12,332 bases of DNA from Alphaproteobacteria bacterium (GTDB lineage Bacteria > Pseudomonadota > Alphaproteobacteria > ATCC43930 > CGMCC-115725), in the NCBI GenBank assembly GCA_005888425.1, contig VAZF01000124.1:1-12332 (forward strand), in the 5' to 3' direction. Each line of letters opens with the position of its first letter. Position 1 is the stretch's first letter. The notes beneath the pieces were generated by a model. That model ran no database searches, was not told the origin of the DNA, and saw only the letters and a list, made by a program, of their open reading frames with translations. A program made the translations under genes and the position numbers. Positions 1 through 6,513 of the stretch are shown in pieces.

Positions 1-1
1 C

Positions 2-196
2 CCAGCGGACCTGACCATGCGCGAGATGCTGGCGGCGCTGCTGCGCGACAGCAGGATGATCGCCAAGCTGATGCGGCGGAATTACGCGCTGTGCAGCGCG
101 CATGACGATTTCACCAGCGCAAGACTGCTGGAGGATTGGATCGACGAGGCCGAGGGCCGCTACTGGTTCCTCTTTGAGATGCACCGCGACAATTGA
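2..196 (+). CDS. dps: Dps/ferritin-like DNA-protection protein, C-terminal fragment
   Basis: The frame is open from the window edge to the TGA at 194-196 and gives 64 residues; the 5' part lies outside. Dps proteins are ferritin-fold dodecamers that oxidise and store iron using peroxide, and many of them bind DNA in stressed or starving cells. The visible part resembles the last two helices of the family: a basic segment RRNYALCSAHDD, where relatives typically read like LCDEHGD, followed by LLEDWIDEAEGRYWFLFEM close to the stop. The tail pattern (E/N)WIDEAE-R-WFL is characteristic of proteobacterial Dps-like proteins. The ferroxidase ligands would be in the missing N-terminal half, so activity cannot be judged. 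The next gene begins 46 bases downstream. A bacterioferritin-like protein is less likely because of the WFLFE ending. Confidence 0.8.
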   Translation, partial: PADLTMREMLAALLRDSRMIAKLMRRNYALCSAHDDFTSARLLEDWIDEAEGRYWFLFEMHRDN

Positions 197-242
197 GGCC
201 AGGCACCGCGCCAGCTGAAGCGATGTCAAGCAGAGGTGACAG

Positions 243-1163
243 ATGACCGAAATAGTAACTCATGCCAGCGGGCCGGCGGTGGGCAAGTCAACCACGACCG
301 GGCGGCTGTTCGTGCTCGAACTGAGCGGCGACCGCATTCACTCGATGAACCCCGATGGATCTAACCGCAGGACCATCGTGACTGATTGCCACCTCCCCGA
401 TGGCATCGTCGTGGATGCGGAGGCGGGTCATATCTATTGGACCAACATGGGTATCCCCAACCTCGACGACGGCTCGATCGAGCGCGCTGACCTTGACGGC
501 GGGAACCGCAGGGTTATCGTCCCGCAAGGCGTCACCCACACGCCGAAACAGATCCACTTCGATAAAGGCGGCGGCAAGCTCTACTGGTGTGACCGCGAAG
601 GCATGCGCGTGATGCGCGCGAACCTGGACGGCTCGCAGGCAGAAACGCTGGTCGAGACCGGCCGCGGCGACGCGGACCGGCGCGATCAGACCCGGTGGTG
701 CGTCGGAATCACCATCGATCCGCAGCTTGGCAAAATCTACTGGACGCAAAAAGGGCCGACGAAGGGCGGACTGGGCCGTCTCTGCCGGGCCAATATCGAC
801 GTTCCCAGCGGCGAGAGCCCGGCGAACCGCTCCGACATCGAGGTGCTGTTCGGTCAGCTGCCCGAACCCATCGATCTCGAGCTCGATGTGGCGAACCGCG
901 TTCTCTATTGGACCGACCGCGGCGATCCTCCGCGCGGCAATACCGTCAATCGCGTGCCGATCAACGATGCCAACGCGGCGCCGCAAATTCTGATCACGCA
1001 CCTGATGGAGGGGATCGGCATTGCCCTCGACGTTCCTGGTAACCGCATGTTCGTCACCGACTTCGCCGGATCGGTCTATTCCGCCGATCTCGACGGATCG
1101 AGCGAGCGCAACTTCCTCTACGCCCAAGGCAACCTCACCGGCATCGCCTACGCCGAAATCTGA
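243..1163 (+). CDS. YWTD-repeat (LDL-receptor class B type) six-bladed beta-propeller protein
   Basis: This is a 306-residue protein built of YWTD-type repeats. The blade signatures are YWTN at residues 65-68, YWCD at 114-117, YWTQ at 166-169, YWTD at 222-225 and a divergent FVTD at 270-273. They alternate with A(D/N)LDG-type strands at about 82-86, 126-130 and 281-285. A sixth blade is probably shared between the N-terminus (LFVLELSGDRIHSMNPDGS) and the C-terminus. There is no signal peptide or membrane segment, so it is probably cytoplasmic. The start is supported by AGAGGTGA at 232-239. YWTD propellers are best known from animal receptors. Bacterial versions are mostly uncharacterised, and the related SMP-30/gluconolactonase propellers are metal-dependent lactonases. 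Its tight linkage to the dehydrogenase 21 bases downstream suggests a shared pathway, but no catalytic residues can be assigned. The fold call is firm and the function unknown. Confidence 0.85.
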   Translation: MTEIVTHASGPAVGKSTTTGRLFVLELSGDRIHSMNPDGSNRRTIVTDCHLPDGIVVDAEAGHIYWTNMGIPNLDDGSIERADLDGGNRRVIVPQGVTHTPKQIHFDKGGGKLYWCDREGMRVMRANLDGSQAETLVETGRGDADRRDQTRWCVGITIDPQLGKIYWTQKGPTKGGLGRLCRANIDVPSGESPANRSDIEVLFGQLPEPIDLELDVANRVLYWTDRGDPPRGNTVNRVPINDANAAPQILITHLMEGIGIALDVPGNRMFVTDFAGSVYSADLDGSSERNFLYAQGNLTGIAYAEI

Positions 1164-1184
1164 CAATCGCATCGGAGAAATGAC

Positions 1185-2159
1185 ATGACCGACACCAAGC
1201 CCATTCGCCGCATCGCCATCATCGGCACCGGTGTGATCGGCGCGAGCTGGACCGCGCTGTTTCTAGCCAAGGGACTGCAGGTCGTCGCGACCGACGTCGC
1301 CCCGAGCGCGGAAGCCGCGCTGAGGAAGTTCGTGGAGGCGGCCTGGCCCGCGCTCAAGCGATTGGGCCTTTCGCCCGGGGCGTCGCAGTCGAACCTGTCG
1401 TTCACGCCGGCGCTCGCGCAAGCCGTCGCCAACGACGATCTCGTGCAGGAGAACGGGCCCGAGCGGATCGATTTCAAGCAGAAGCTTTATGGCGGGCTCG
1501 ACCAGATGCTGCCGCCCGACGTGATCATCGCCTCGAGCTCGTCGGGGCTCACGATGAGCGAAATCCAGAAGGGAGCCCGGTCGCATCCCGAGCGCTGCGT
1601 CATCGCTCATCCGTTCAATCCGCCGCACTTGATCCCGTTGGTCGAGATCGTCGGCGGCGCCAAGACTTCCGAAGAGACGATCCGGCGCGCAGCGGAGTTT
1701 TATACGTCGATCGGACAGCGGACGGTGCGCCTCAACAAGGAGCTGCCGGGTCACGTCGCCAACCGTCTGCAGGCGGCGCTGGGCCGCGAGGTTTATCACC
1801 TCGTTTCGGAGGGCGTGGTGAGCGCCGCCGATGTCGACACCGCCCTCTCCTGGGGCCCCGGTCTGCGCTGGGGTGTCATGGGAAACATGATGCTCAACCA
1901 CCTCGGCGGCGGCCCCGGTGGCATCGAGCACTTCTTCCAGCAGTTCACCGGCCCGATGACGGCCTGGTGGAAGACGCTCGGCTCGCCGGTGCTCACCCCG
2001 GAAGTGCAAAAGAAGCTCATCGACAGCGTTCATGCCGAGGTCGGATCGCGCACCATCGCGGAGCTGGAGGCGGAGCGGGACGAGATTCTGCTCGGGCTCA
2101 TCGAACTGCGCACCAAGCGTTCCAAGACCGCCGCTCGGCACGAGGTCGCAGCTGAATAA
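1185..2159 (+). CDS. NAD-dependent 3-hydroxyacyl-CoA dehydrogenase family protein (lambda-crystallin / L-carnitine or L-gulonate dehydrogenase-like)
   Basis: This 324-residue single-function enzyme is predicted to oxidise a 3-hydroxy acid or its CoA ester with NAD+. The N-terminal Rossmann fold carries GTGVIG at residues 14-19. The catalytic pair of the 3HCDH superfamily is present in AHPFNPPHLIPLVE: His142 and Glu154, twelve residues apart as in the family. SSSSGL (117-122) and the conserved VANRLQ (191-196) complete the active site, and the C-terminal helical domain starts at about 190. The block HPFNPPHLIPLVEIVGG followed by WGPGLRWGVMG resembles lambda-crystallin/L-gulonate 3-dehydrogenase and L-carnitine dehydrogenase more than fatty-acid FadB, so the substrate may be a small hydroxy acid rather than an acyl-CoA. 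The last 40 residues are charged, predicted helical and unlike the core. GGAGA at 1174-1178 supports the start. It sits 21 bases after the propeller gene. The family is certain and the substrate is not. Confidence 0.88.
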   Translation: MTDTKPIRRIAIIGTGVIGASWTALFLAKGLQVVATDVAPSAEAALRKFVEAAWPALKRLGLSPGASQSNLSFTPALAQAVANDDLVQENGPERIDFKQKLYGGLDQMLPPDVIIASSSSGLTMSEIQKGARSHPERCVIAHPFNPPHLIPLVEIVGGAKTSEETIRRAAEFYTSIGQRTVRLNKELPGHVANRLQAALGREVYHLVSEGVVSAADVDTALSWGPGLRWGVMGNMMLNHLGGGPGGIEHFFQQFTGPMTAWWKTLGSPVLTPEVQKKLIDSVHAEVGSRTIAELEAERDEILLGLIELRTKRSKTAARHEVAAE

Positions 2160-2210
2160 CGGGACGGCTGCAGGCAGGTGACAGCCCTCTGACCGAACAG
2201 GAATTTACAA

Positions 2211-3746
2211 ATGAATGACGCGACGACCCTGTGGAGAGAAAAGTCCCAACCCGATCTGCTCACCGAGACCCTTCAATCGAAGCTCGCGAATCCGGAGCGC
2301 AGTTCGGATTTCGGCCTGCACGGCGCCGTCAATCAGGTACTGAACGACGTCGGGCTGTCGACCTCAGACACTGGCGGGAAACTCACTTTCTACGGAAGCG
2401 ATCCAATTCTCCAAAGCCCGCTGAGGTTCGGGACAATGGCTGCAATCGGCCTGGCTGCGAGGAGTGTAGCGGTGGCCGCTCTTTGGAGACAAGCCACCGG
2501 TGAAGGACAGGACATCTCGGTAGACGTGCGAAAGGCGCTGCGGCGTTTCTGCGGATTCTTTGATGGCAAATGGGAAACCGTCAATGACCGACCGCCCTCC
2601 CCAGGTGGTTATGCGGTTAGCCCATTCCTAAAGATGGCGGATGCGTTCTTTCGCGAGACACGCGACGGACGACACGTGGTGGCGCTGGACATTTATCCTC
2701 AACTCCTCGTACGCACCCTCGATTTTCTGCGCTGCAGCCCGAGTACCGAATCCATCAACAATGCCATACTCAAATGGGATGCTGCGGAATTAGAGCAGGC
2801 TGCGGCGGCCGAAGGGTTGGTTCTAGCGATGGTGCGTACGAACGAGGAATTTCGTCGCGAAGCGCAATATGAACAAGTCCTCTCGAAAATGCCGCTAATC
2901 ACGGTGGAGAAAATTGGGGAGAGCGACCCCGTCCCGCTCAAGGCGAGCGCCAATCTCCCCCTCAATGGCATCCGCGCATTCGGAATGGGTCATGTCATCG
3001 CGGGGGGCGCGATGGGAAGAGACATGGCTCTATACGGCGCCGACGTGCTCAACATCTGGAGACCGCGCGATTCGGAGATCGAAGCCTTCGCGTGGGATGT
3101 CCAGGTGGGAATGCGTTCAACCATACTCGACGACTCGAAGGAGGATCGCGCACGGTTCAATCAGCTTCTTCAGGATGCCGATGTATTTTTTGCCAACAAG
3201 CGCCCAGGATTTTTGAAAAAGCACGACCTCGATGCCGAGGTGCTTTGCGCGCAGAAGCCCGGACTGATTCACGCAACCGTCGTTCTCCACGGTGAGAAGG
3301 GACCGTGGGCGAACCGGCCGGGGTTCGATGAAATCGGCGCCACGGTGTCTGGCCTCTTCACGATTGAAGGCTCCTTAACGCGGCCGAAGCAGCCGCCGAT
3401 TGTGCCGATTTGCGACAACGTGGTCGCTTGGTTAGGCACGACGGGAATCCTTGCAGCCCTGCGCCGGCGCGCGATCGAGGGCGGCAGCTATCGCGTCACC
3501 GTTTCTCTAACCCGCACCGTGCTGTGGCTGCTTTCGCTCGGTATTTTCGATAAGGATTATGCGCGAGAGACTGCCGGATCTTCCGACGAGCACGCGTACA
3601 TCGCTCCGGATCTGTTTACAGCGGAAACGCCGCTTGGAACCTATCAGGGAATGACGGACCAAGTGGTCCTGTCGCGGACCCCCGGCTCGTTCAGAACCGT
3701 GCTTGTGCCGCGAGGCTCGAGCAAACCCGAATGGCTGGCGCGTTGA
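2211..3746 (+). CDS. Class III CoA-transferase (CaiB/BaiF family) with an extra degenerate N-terminal half-domain
   Basis: Family III enzymes move CoA between carboxylic acids through an aspartyl-CoA intermediate. The recognisable domain starts at about residue 250: LNGIRAFGMGHVIAGGAMGRD matches the usual N-terminal start 'L-GIRVLDL---LAGP', followed by YGADVLNIWRP (275-285). RPGFDEIGATVSG (369-381) places Asp373 at the position of the catalytic Asp. At about 411-434 the cofactor-side helix plus 'GG-Y-VTVSL' follows. At 511 residues it is about 100 longer than the typical 400. The N-terminal 240 residues contain a second copy of the late part of the fold (SVAVAALWRQATGEGQDISVDV, split around 85-106) without its own Rossmann start. 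Codon use differs from neighbours, with TTA leucine codons and AT-richer third positions, which hints at transfer. AGGA at 2199-2202 supports the start. The acyl donor and acceptor are unknown; the dehydrogenase upstream suggests a hydroxyacyl-CoA. Confidence 0.82.
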   Translation: MNDATTLWREKSQPDLLTETLQSKLANPERSSDFGLHGAVNQVLNDVGLSTSDTGGKLTFYGSDPILQSPLRFGTMAAIGLAARSVAVAALWRQATGEGQDISVDVRKALRRFCGFFDGKWETVNDRPPSPGGYAVSPFLKMADAFFRETRDGRHVVALDIYPQLLVRTLDFLRCSPSTESINNAILKWDAAELEQAAAAEGLVLAMVRTNEEFRREAQYEQVLSKMPLITVEKIGESDPVPLKASANLPLNGIRAFGMGHVIAGGAMGRDMALYGADVLNIWRPRDSEIEAFAWDVQVGMRSTILDDSKEDRARFNQLLQDADVFFANKRPGFLKKHDLDAEVLCAQKPGLIHATVVLHGEKGPWANRPGFDEIGATVSGLFTIEGSLTRPKQPPIVPICDNVVAWLGTTGILAALRRRAIEGGSYRVTVSLTRTVLWLLSLGIFDKDYARETAGSSDEHAYIAPDLFTAETPLGTYQGMTDQVVLSRTPGSFRTVLVPRGSSKPEWLAR

Positions 3747-3880
3747 GAGCGCCAATGCCGAAAGGGAGTTGCTGGGCCATGAACGACAAACAGCCCGAAC
3801 GAGGTGAGCCATGAGGTCGTGTCGGGAAACGTGTGCGGCTTCTGCGCGATGAACATCGACGGCAAAAAGGACGCGACAAG
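3747..3880 (+). other. Spacer between CoA-transferase gene and hemA
   Basis: This is a 134-base gap in an otherwise tight cluster. It contains an 11-codon ATG frame (3780-3815, MNDKQPERGEP) and a GTG-initiated frame from 3804 that overlaps the start of hemA in another frame (to 4016). I cannot match either to a family, and the second becomes arginine- and serine-rich once it enters hemA, as shadows do. I see no convincing terminator. The gap is a plausible place for a hemA promoter, but no clear -35/-10 pair is visible. Confidence 0.3.
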
Positions 3881-5086
3881 ATGGATTACGAAGGCTTCTT
3901 CAAACAGCGTCTCGATGAGCTTTGCTCGGAAGGACGCTACCGCGCTTTCGCCCATCTCGAGCGGCGTTGCGGCGTTTTTCCGCGAGCGTTCGATCACCGC
4001 ATCGGTCGCGAAGTGACGGTGTGGTGCTCGAACGACTATCTCGGGATGGGGCAGCACCCGGTCGTGCTCGATGCAATGGTGCAGGCCATACGCGCGCTCG
4101 GCGCCGGCAGCGGCGGCACCCGCAACATCTCCGGCAACACCTACCTTCATAACCTGCTCGAAGCCGAGCTCGCCGATTTGCATGGGCGGGAGGCGGCGCT
4201 CGTTTTTACCTCGGGCTACGTCGCCAACGAAACCGCGCTGTCGACGCTGGCGCAGACGATTCCCGGGATGATCGTTGTGTCGGATGCGCTGAACCATGCG
4301 TCGATGATCGCCGGCATCCGCAACAGCCGCGCCGAAAAGCACATTTTCCGCCACAACGACGCCGACGACCTGGCGCGGATCCTCGCCGGCCTGCCCGCGA
4401 ACCGGCCGAAGCTGGTCTGCTTTGAGTCGGTCTATTCGATGGACGGCGACATCGCGCCGATCGGCACGCTCTGCGACGTCGCCGAGGCCTTCGGTGCGAT
4501 GACCTATCTCGATGAGGTGCATGCGGTCGGGCTGTACGGGCCGCGCGGCGGCGGCATCGCCGAACGCGATGGCGTGTCAGGCCGCCCGACGGTGATCCAA
4601 GGTACGCTCGCCAAAGCGTTCGGGGTCATGGGCGGTTATATCGCCGCGTCGGCCGCACTGGTGGATTACGTCCGCAGCCATGCGCCCGGCTTTATTTTTA
4701 CCACCTCGCTGCCGCCGGCTTTGGCGGCTGGCGCGCTGGCGGCGATCCGCCACCTGAAGACCAGCCAGGCCGAAAGAGACCGGCACCAGGAGCGAGTGGC
4801 GCGAGTGAAGGAACGGCTACTCGCGGCCGGTTTACCTGTGATGCCGTCGCAAAGCCATATCGTGCCGGTGCTGATCGGCGACGCAAGACGCTGCAAGGCG
4901 ATGTCGGATGCCCTCTTGGAACGGCATCGCATCTACCTGCAGCCGATCAACTACCCGACCGTTCCGACGGGCACCGAGCGCTTGCGGATTACACCGACCC
5001 CGCTGCACAGCGACGCCGACATCGATGCACTCGTGGACGGGCTCGCCCAGGTTTGCGGCAGCGTCACGCTGCGCCGCGCCGCGTGA
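3881..5086 (+). CDS. hemA: 5-aminolevulinate synthase
   Basis: This is a PLP enzyme condensing glycine and succinyl-CoA to 5-aminolevulinate, the first committed step of heme synthesis in Alphaproteobacteria (C4 pathway). The 401 residues match the usual length of about 400-410. The start at 3881 was chosen over the in-frame ATG at 3833 because it gives the typical MDYEGFF opening, has AAGGA at 3867-3871, and avoids a basic, non-homologous extension. Visible motifs are the glycine-rich GAGSGGTRNISGNT (74-87), SDALNHASM with His139 stacking on PLP, Asp211 and His214 in DEVHAVGLYG, and the Schiff-base Lys245 in GTLAKAFGVMGGY. All are offset by three from the Rhodobacter capsulatus enzyme (142, 214, 217, 248). 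No heme-regulatory CP motif is visible. ndh follows after 14 bases. Being beside a heme-O oxidase operon, it may be a second ALAS copy dedicated to respiration (inference). Confidence 0.96.
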   Translation: MDYEGFFKQRLDELCSEGRYRAFAHLERRCGVFPRAFDHRIGREVTVWCSNDYLGMGQHPVVLDAMVQAIRALGAGSGGTRNISGNTYLHNLLEAELADLHGREAALVFTSGYVANETALSTLAQTIPGMIVVSDALNHASMIAGIRNSRAEKHIFRHNDADDLARILAGLPANRPKLVCFESVYSMDGDIAPIGTLCDVAEAFGAMTYLDEVHAVGLYGPRGGGIAERDGVSGRPTVIQGTLAKAFGVMGGYIAASAALVDYVRSHAPGFIFTTSLPPALAAGALAAIRHLKTSQAERDRHQERVARVKERLLAAGLPVMPSQSHIVPVLIGDARRCKAMSDALLERHRIYLQPINYPTVPTGTERLRITPTPLHSDADIDALVDGLAQVCGSVTLRRAA

Positions 5087-5100
5087 CGAGGGAGATTGGG

Positions 5101-6384
5101 ATGACCGAATTGCGCACCGAGACTGACAGTATCGACAAGACCGAGGCGCCGACCGACAGAATGTCGAGCGCGGACGCCCAACCCTCGTTGCAACATTTCA
5201 CCATCGACCGGGATTTGCTCGAGGCGAAGGTGCCCCGCATCGTCATAGTCGGCGGCGGCTTTGCGGGGCTCGCGGCGGCACACGCGCTGCGGCACAGCGA
5301 TGCCGAATTGGTCCTGATCGACCGCCGCAATCACCACATATTTCAGCCGCTGTTGTATCAGGTGGCAACGGCGGTTCTCTCCCCCTCGGAGATCGCGGCG
5401 CCGATCCGTCAGCTCGAGGCGACGCAGCGAAACGTTACCGTACTTCTGGCGGAGGTAACCGGCATCGACATTGCCTCCCACACGATCGAGGCGTCCTCTC
5501 CGGGCGTCGGCGTCCGCAAGATCGGTTTCGATTACCTTGTGATCGCGACGGGCATGCGCCCGAAACGAGCCGCAACGACGGAGGACGAAGGCGAACGCGT
5601 GCGGCAGATGACCTTCGTACTGGTCGGCGCGGGTCCCACCGGCGTGGAGCTCGCGGCGTCCTTGGCGCAGATGGTGAAGGTCACGTTGCGGGACAACTTT
5701 CGCCGCATTGATCCGGCGAAGGCCAGCATCATTCTGCTCGACGCGGGCAAGCGGGTTCTGCCGACTTTTGCCGAGTCCTTATCGCGCAAGGTGGCGGGGC
5801 ATCTCGACAAGCTCGGCGTGACGGTCCTACCCGGAGTCAAAGTCGACACCGTCGACGAGCAGGGCGTGATCGCCGGTGGAAACAGGATCCCGAGCGCCAC
5901 GGTGCTTTGGACTGCGGGGGTCATGGCATCCCCGATTCCGAAGATGCTCGGTAGCAAGACCGACCGCGCGGGGCGGGCGCTCGTTGACCCGTTCCTGAAG
6001 GTCGTGGACGCGCCGGGAGTGTTCGTGGTCGGCGACGCGGCATCGGTCATGCAAGACGAGCATCCGGTGCCCGGCGTGGCGCAGGCGGCGATTCAGGAAG
6101 GGCGGTACGTCGGGCGGCTGATCGCGAAAGAGCTGAAAGGGCAGAAGGTCAAACGTCCGTTCCGCTATTTCGACAAGGGCAACATGGCCGTCGTCGGCAA
6201 GAATTACGCGGTGCTGGAGCGGGGCTGGCTGCGCACAAGCGGTTTCCTGACATGGCTGGTGTGGGCGTTCGTTCACGTCCTCTCCCTGCCGCAGCTGCAG
6301 AACCGGCTGCGCGTGCAGCGCCAGTGGCTCTGGTCATATTTCACCGGCCAGCGCAGCTCGCGTCTGATTCCCGAGCCGCCATGA
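5101..6384 (+). CDS. ndh: Type II NADH:quinone oxidoreductase (NDH-2) with a short internal deletion
   Basis: This is a peripheral-membrane flavoprotein that passes electrons from NADH to quinone without pumping protons. Residue numbers are for the start at 5101, backed by GAGGGAG at 5088-5094; it gives 427 residues. RIVIVGGGFAGLAAA (46-60) binds FAD, FQPLLYQVATAVLSP (81-95) is the family signature, FVLVGAGPTGVELA (172-185) begins the NADH domain, and GVFVVGDAA (306-314) is the second FAD contact. AQAAIQEG (327-334) is the quinone-site motif. The C-terminus (SGFLTWLVWAFVHV, then WLWSYFTGQRSSRLI) is the usual hydrophobic membrane anchor. Oddly, ATG at 150-152 (the Ala-Thr-Gly motif) is joined to TEDEGERVRQMTF by fewer than 20 residues, where relatives have about 50 including YFG-D-(W/F)---APG-K. 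About 30 residues are missing in frame. Activity is therefore uncertain though the rest is complete. Confidence 0.93.
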   Translation: MTELRTETDSIDKTEAPTDRMSSADAQPSLQHFTIDRDLLEAKVPRIVIVGGGFAGLAAAHALRHSDAELVLIDRRNHHIFQPLLYQVATAVLSPSEIAAPIRQLEATQRNVTVLLAEVTGIDIASHTIEASSPGVGVRKIGFDYLVIATGMRPKRAATTEDEGERVRQMTFVLVGAGPTGVELAASLAQMVKVTLRDNFRRIDPAKASIILLDAGKRVLPTFAESLSRKVAGHLDKLGVTVLPGVKVDTVDEQGVIAGGNRIPSATVLWTAGVMASPIPKMLGSKTDRAGRALVDPFLKVVDAPGVFVVGDAASVMQDEHPVPGVAQAAIQEGRYVGRLIAKELKGQKVKRPFRYFDKGNMAVVGKNYAVLERGWLRTSGFLTWLVWAFVHVLSLPQLQNRLRVQRQWLWSYFTGQRSSRLIPEPP

Positions 6385-6502
6385 ACGCCAACCGTACCGA
6401 GCTGACAATGCCGGGATCACGTTCGACATGGCGAAGAATGCGGTCATGAGCGGTCGCGGCGACGAAATGATCGACCTCGTCAAGACCAATATCTGGCGCT
6501 GA
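6384..6502 (+). pseudogene. poxB: Remnant of the C-terminus of a PoxB-type pyruvate:quinone oxidoreductase
   Basis: The gap between ndh and cyoA is not empty. One frame (to TGA 6500-6502) reads SGRGDEMIDLVKTNIWR at its end, closely matching the Escherichia coli PoxB C-terminus SGRGDEVIELAKTNWLR as I remember it. A second frame, joined at about 6413, reads NRTELTMP, which corresponds to the PoxB segment just upstream (like EELAIPP). The two frames therefore show a frameshift in a decayed gene end of about 40 codons. The rest of the gene is gone: the ndh stop codon abuts the remnant. The cyoA ribosome site (GAGGA, 6501-6505) overlaps the remnant's stop. In E. coli this segment is the lipid-binding tail of PoxB. 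An ATG at 6428 could start a 24-residue peptide but has no good ribosome site. Functional retention is unlikely but not excluded. Confidence 0.75.
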
Positions 6503-6513
6503 GGACAAGTTGG

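Noticed and set aside
267..293. GPAVGKST near the N-terminus of the propeller protein looks like a Walker A P-loop
   Set aside because: The spacing is one residue short of the G/A-x4-G-K-S/T pattern, and no NTPase domain follows; the rest is a beta-propeller.
288..2141. Open frames of about 290 codons on the - strand opposite the propeller and dehydrogenase genes (288-1172 and 1263-2141)
   Set aside because: Both are antisense to well-matched family genes, have no supporting ribosome sites and show biased, motif-free composition typical of GC-rich shadows.
2165..2187. GGCTG...CAGCC inverted repeat as a terminator between the dehydrogenase and CoA-transferase genes
   Set aside because: The stem is only five base pairs with an 11-base loop and no T-run, so it is not distinguishable from chance.
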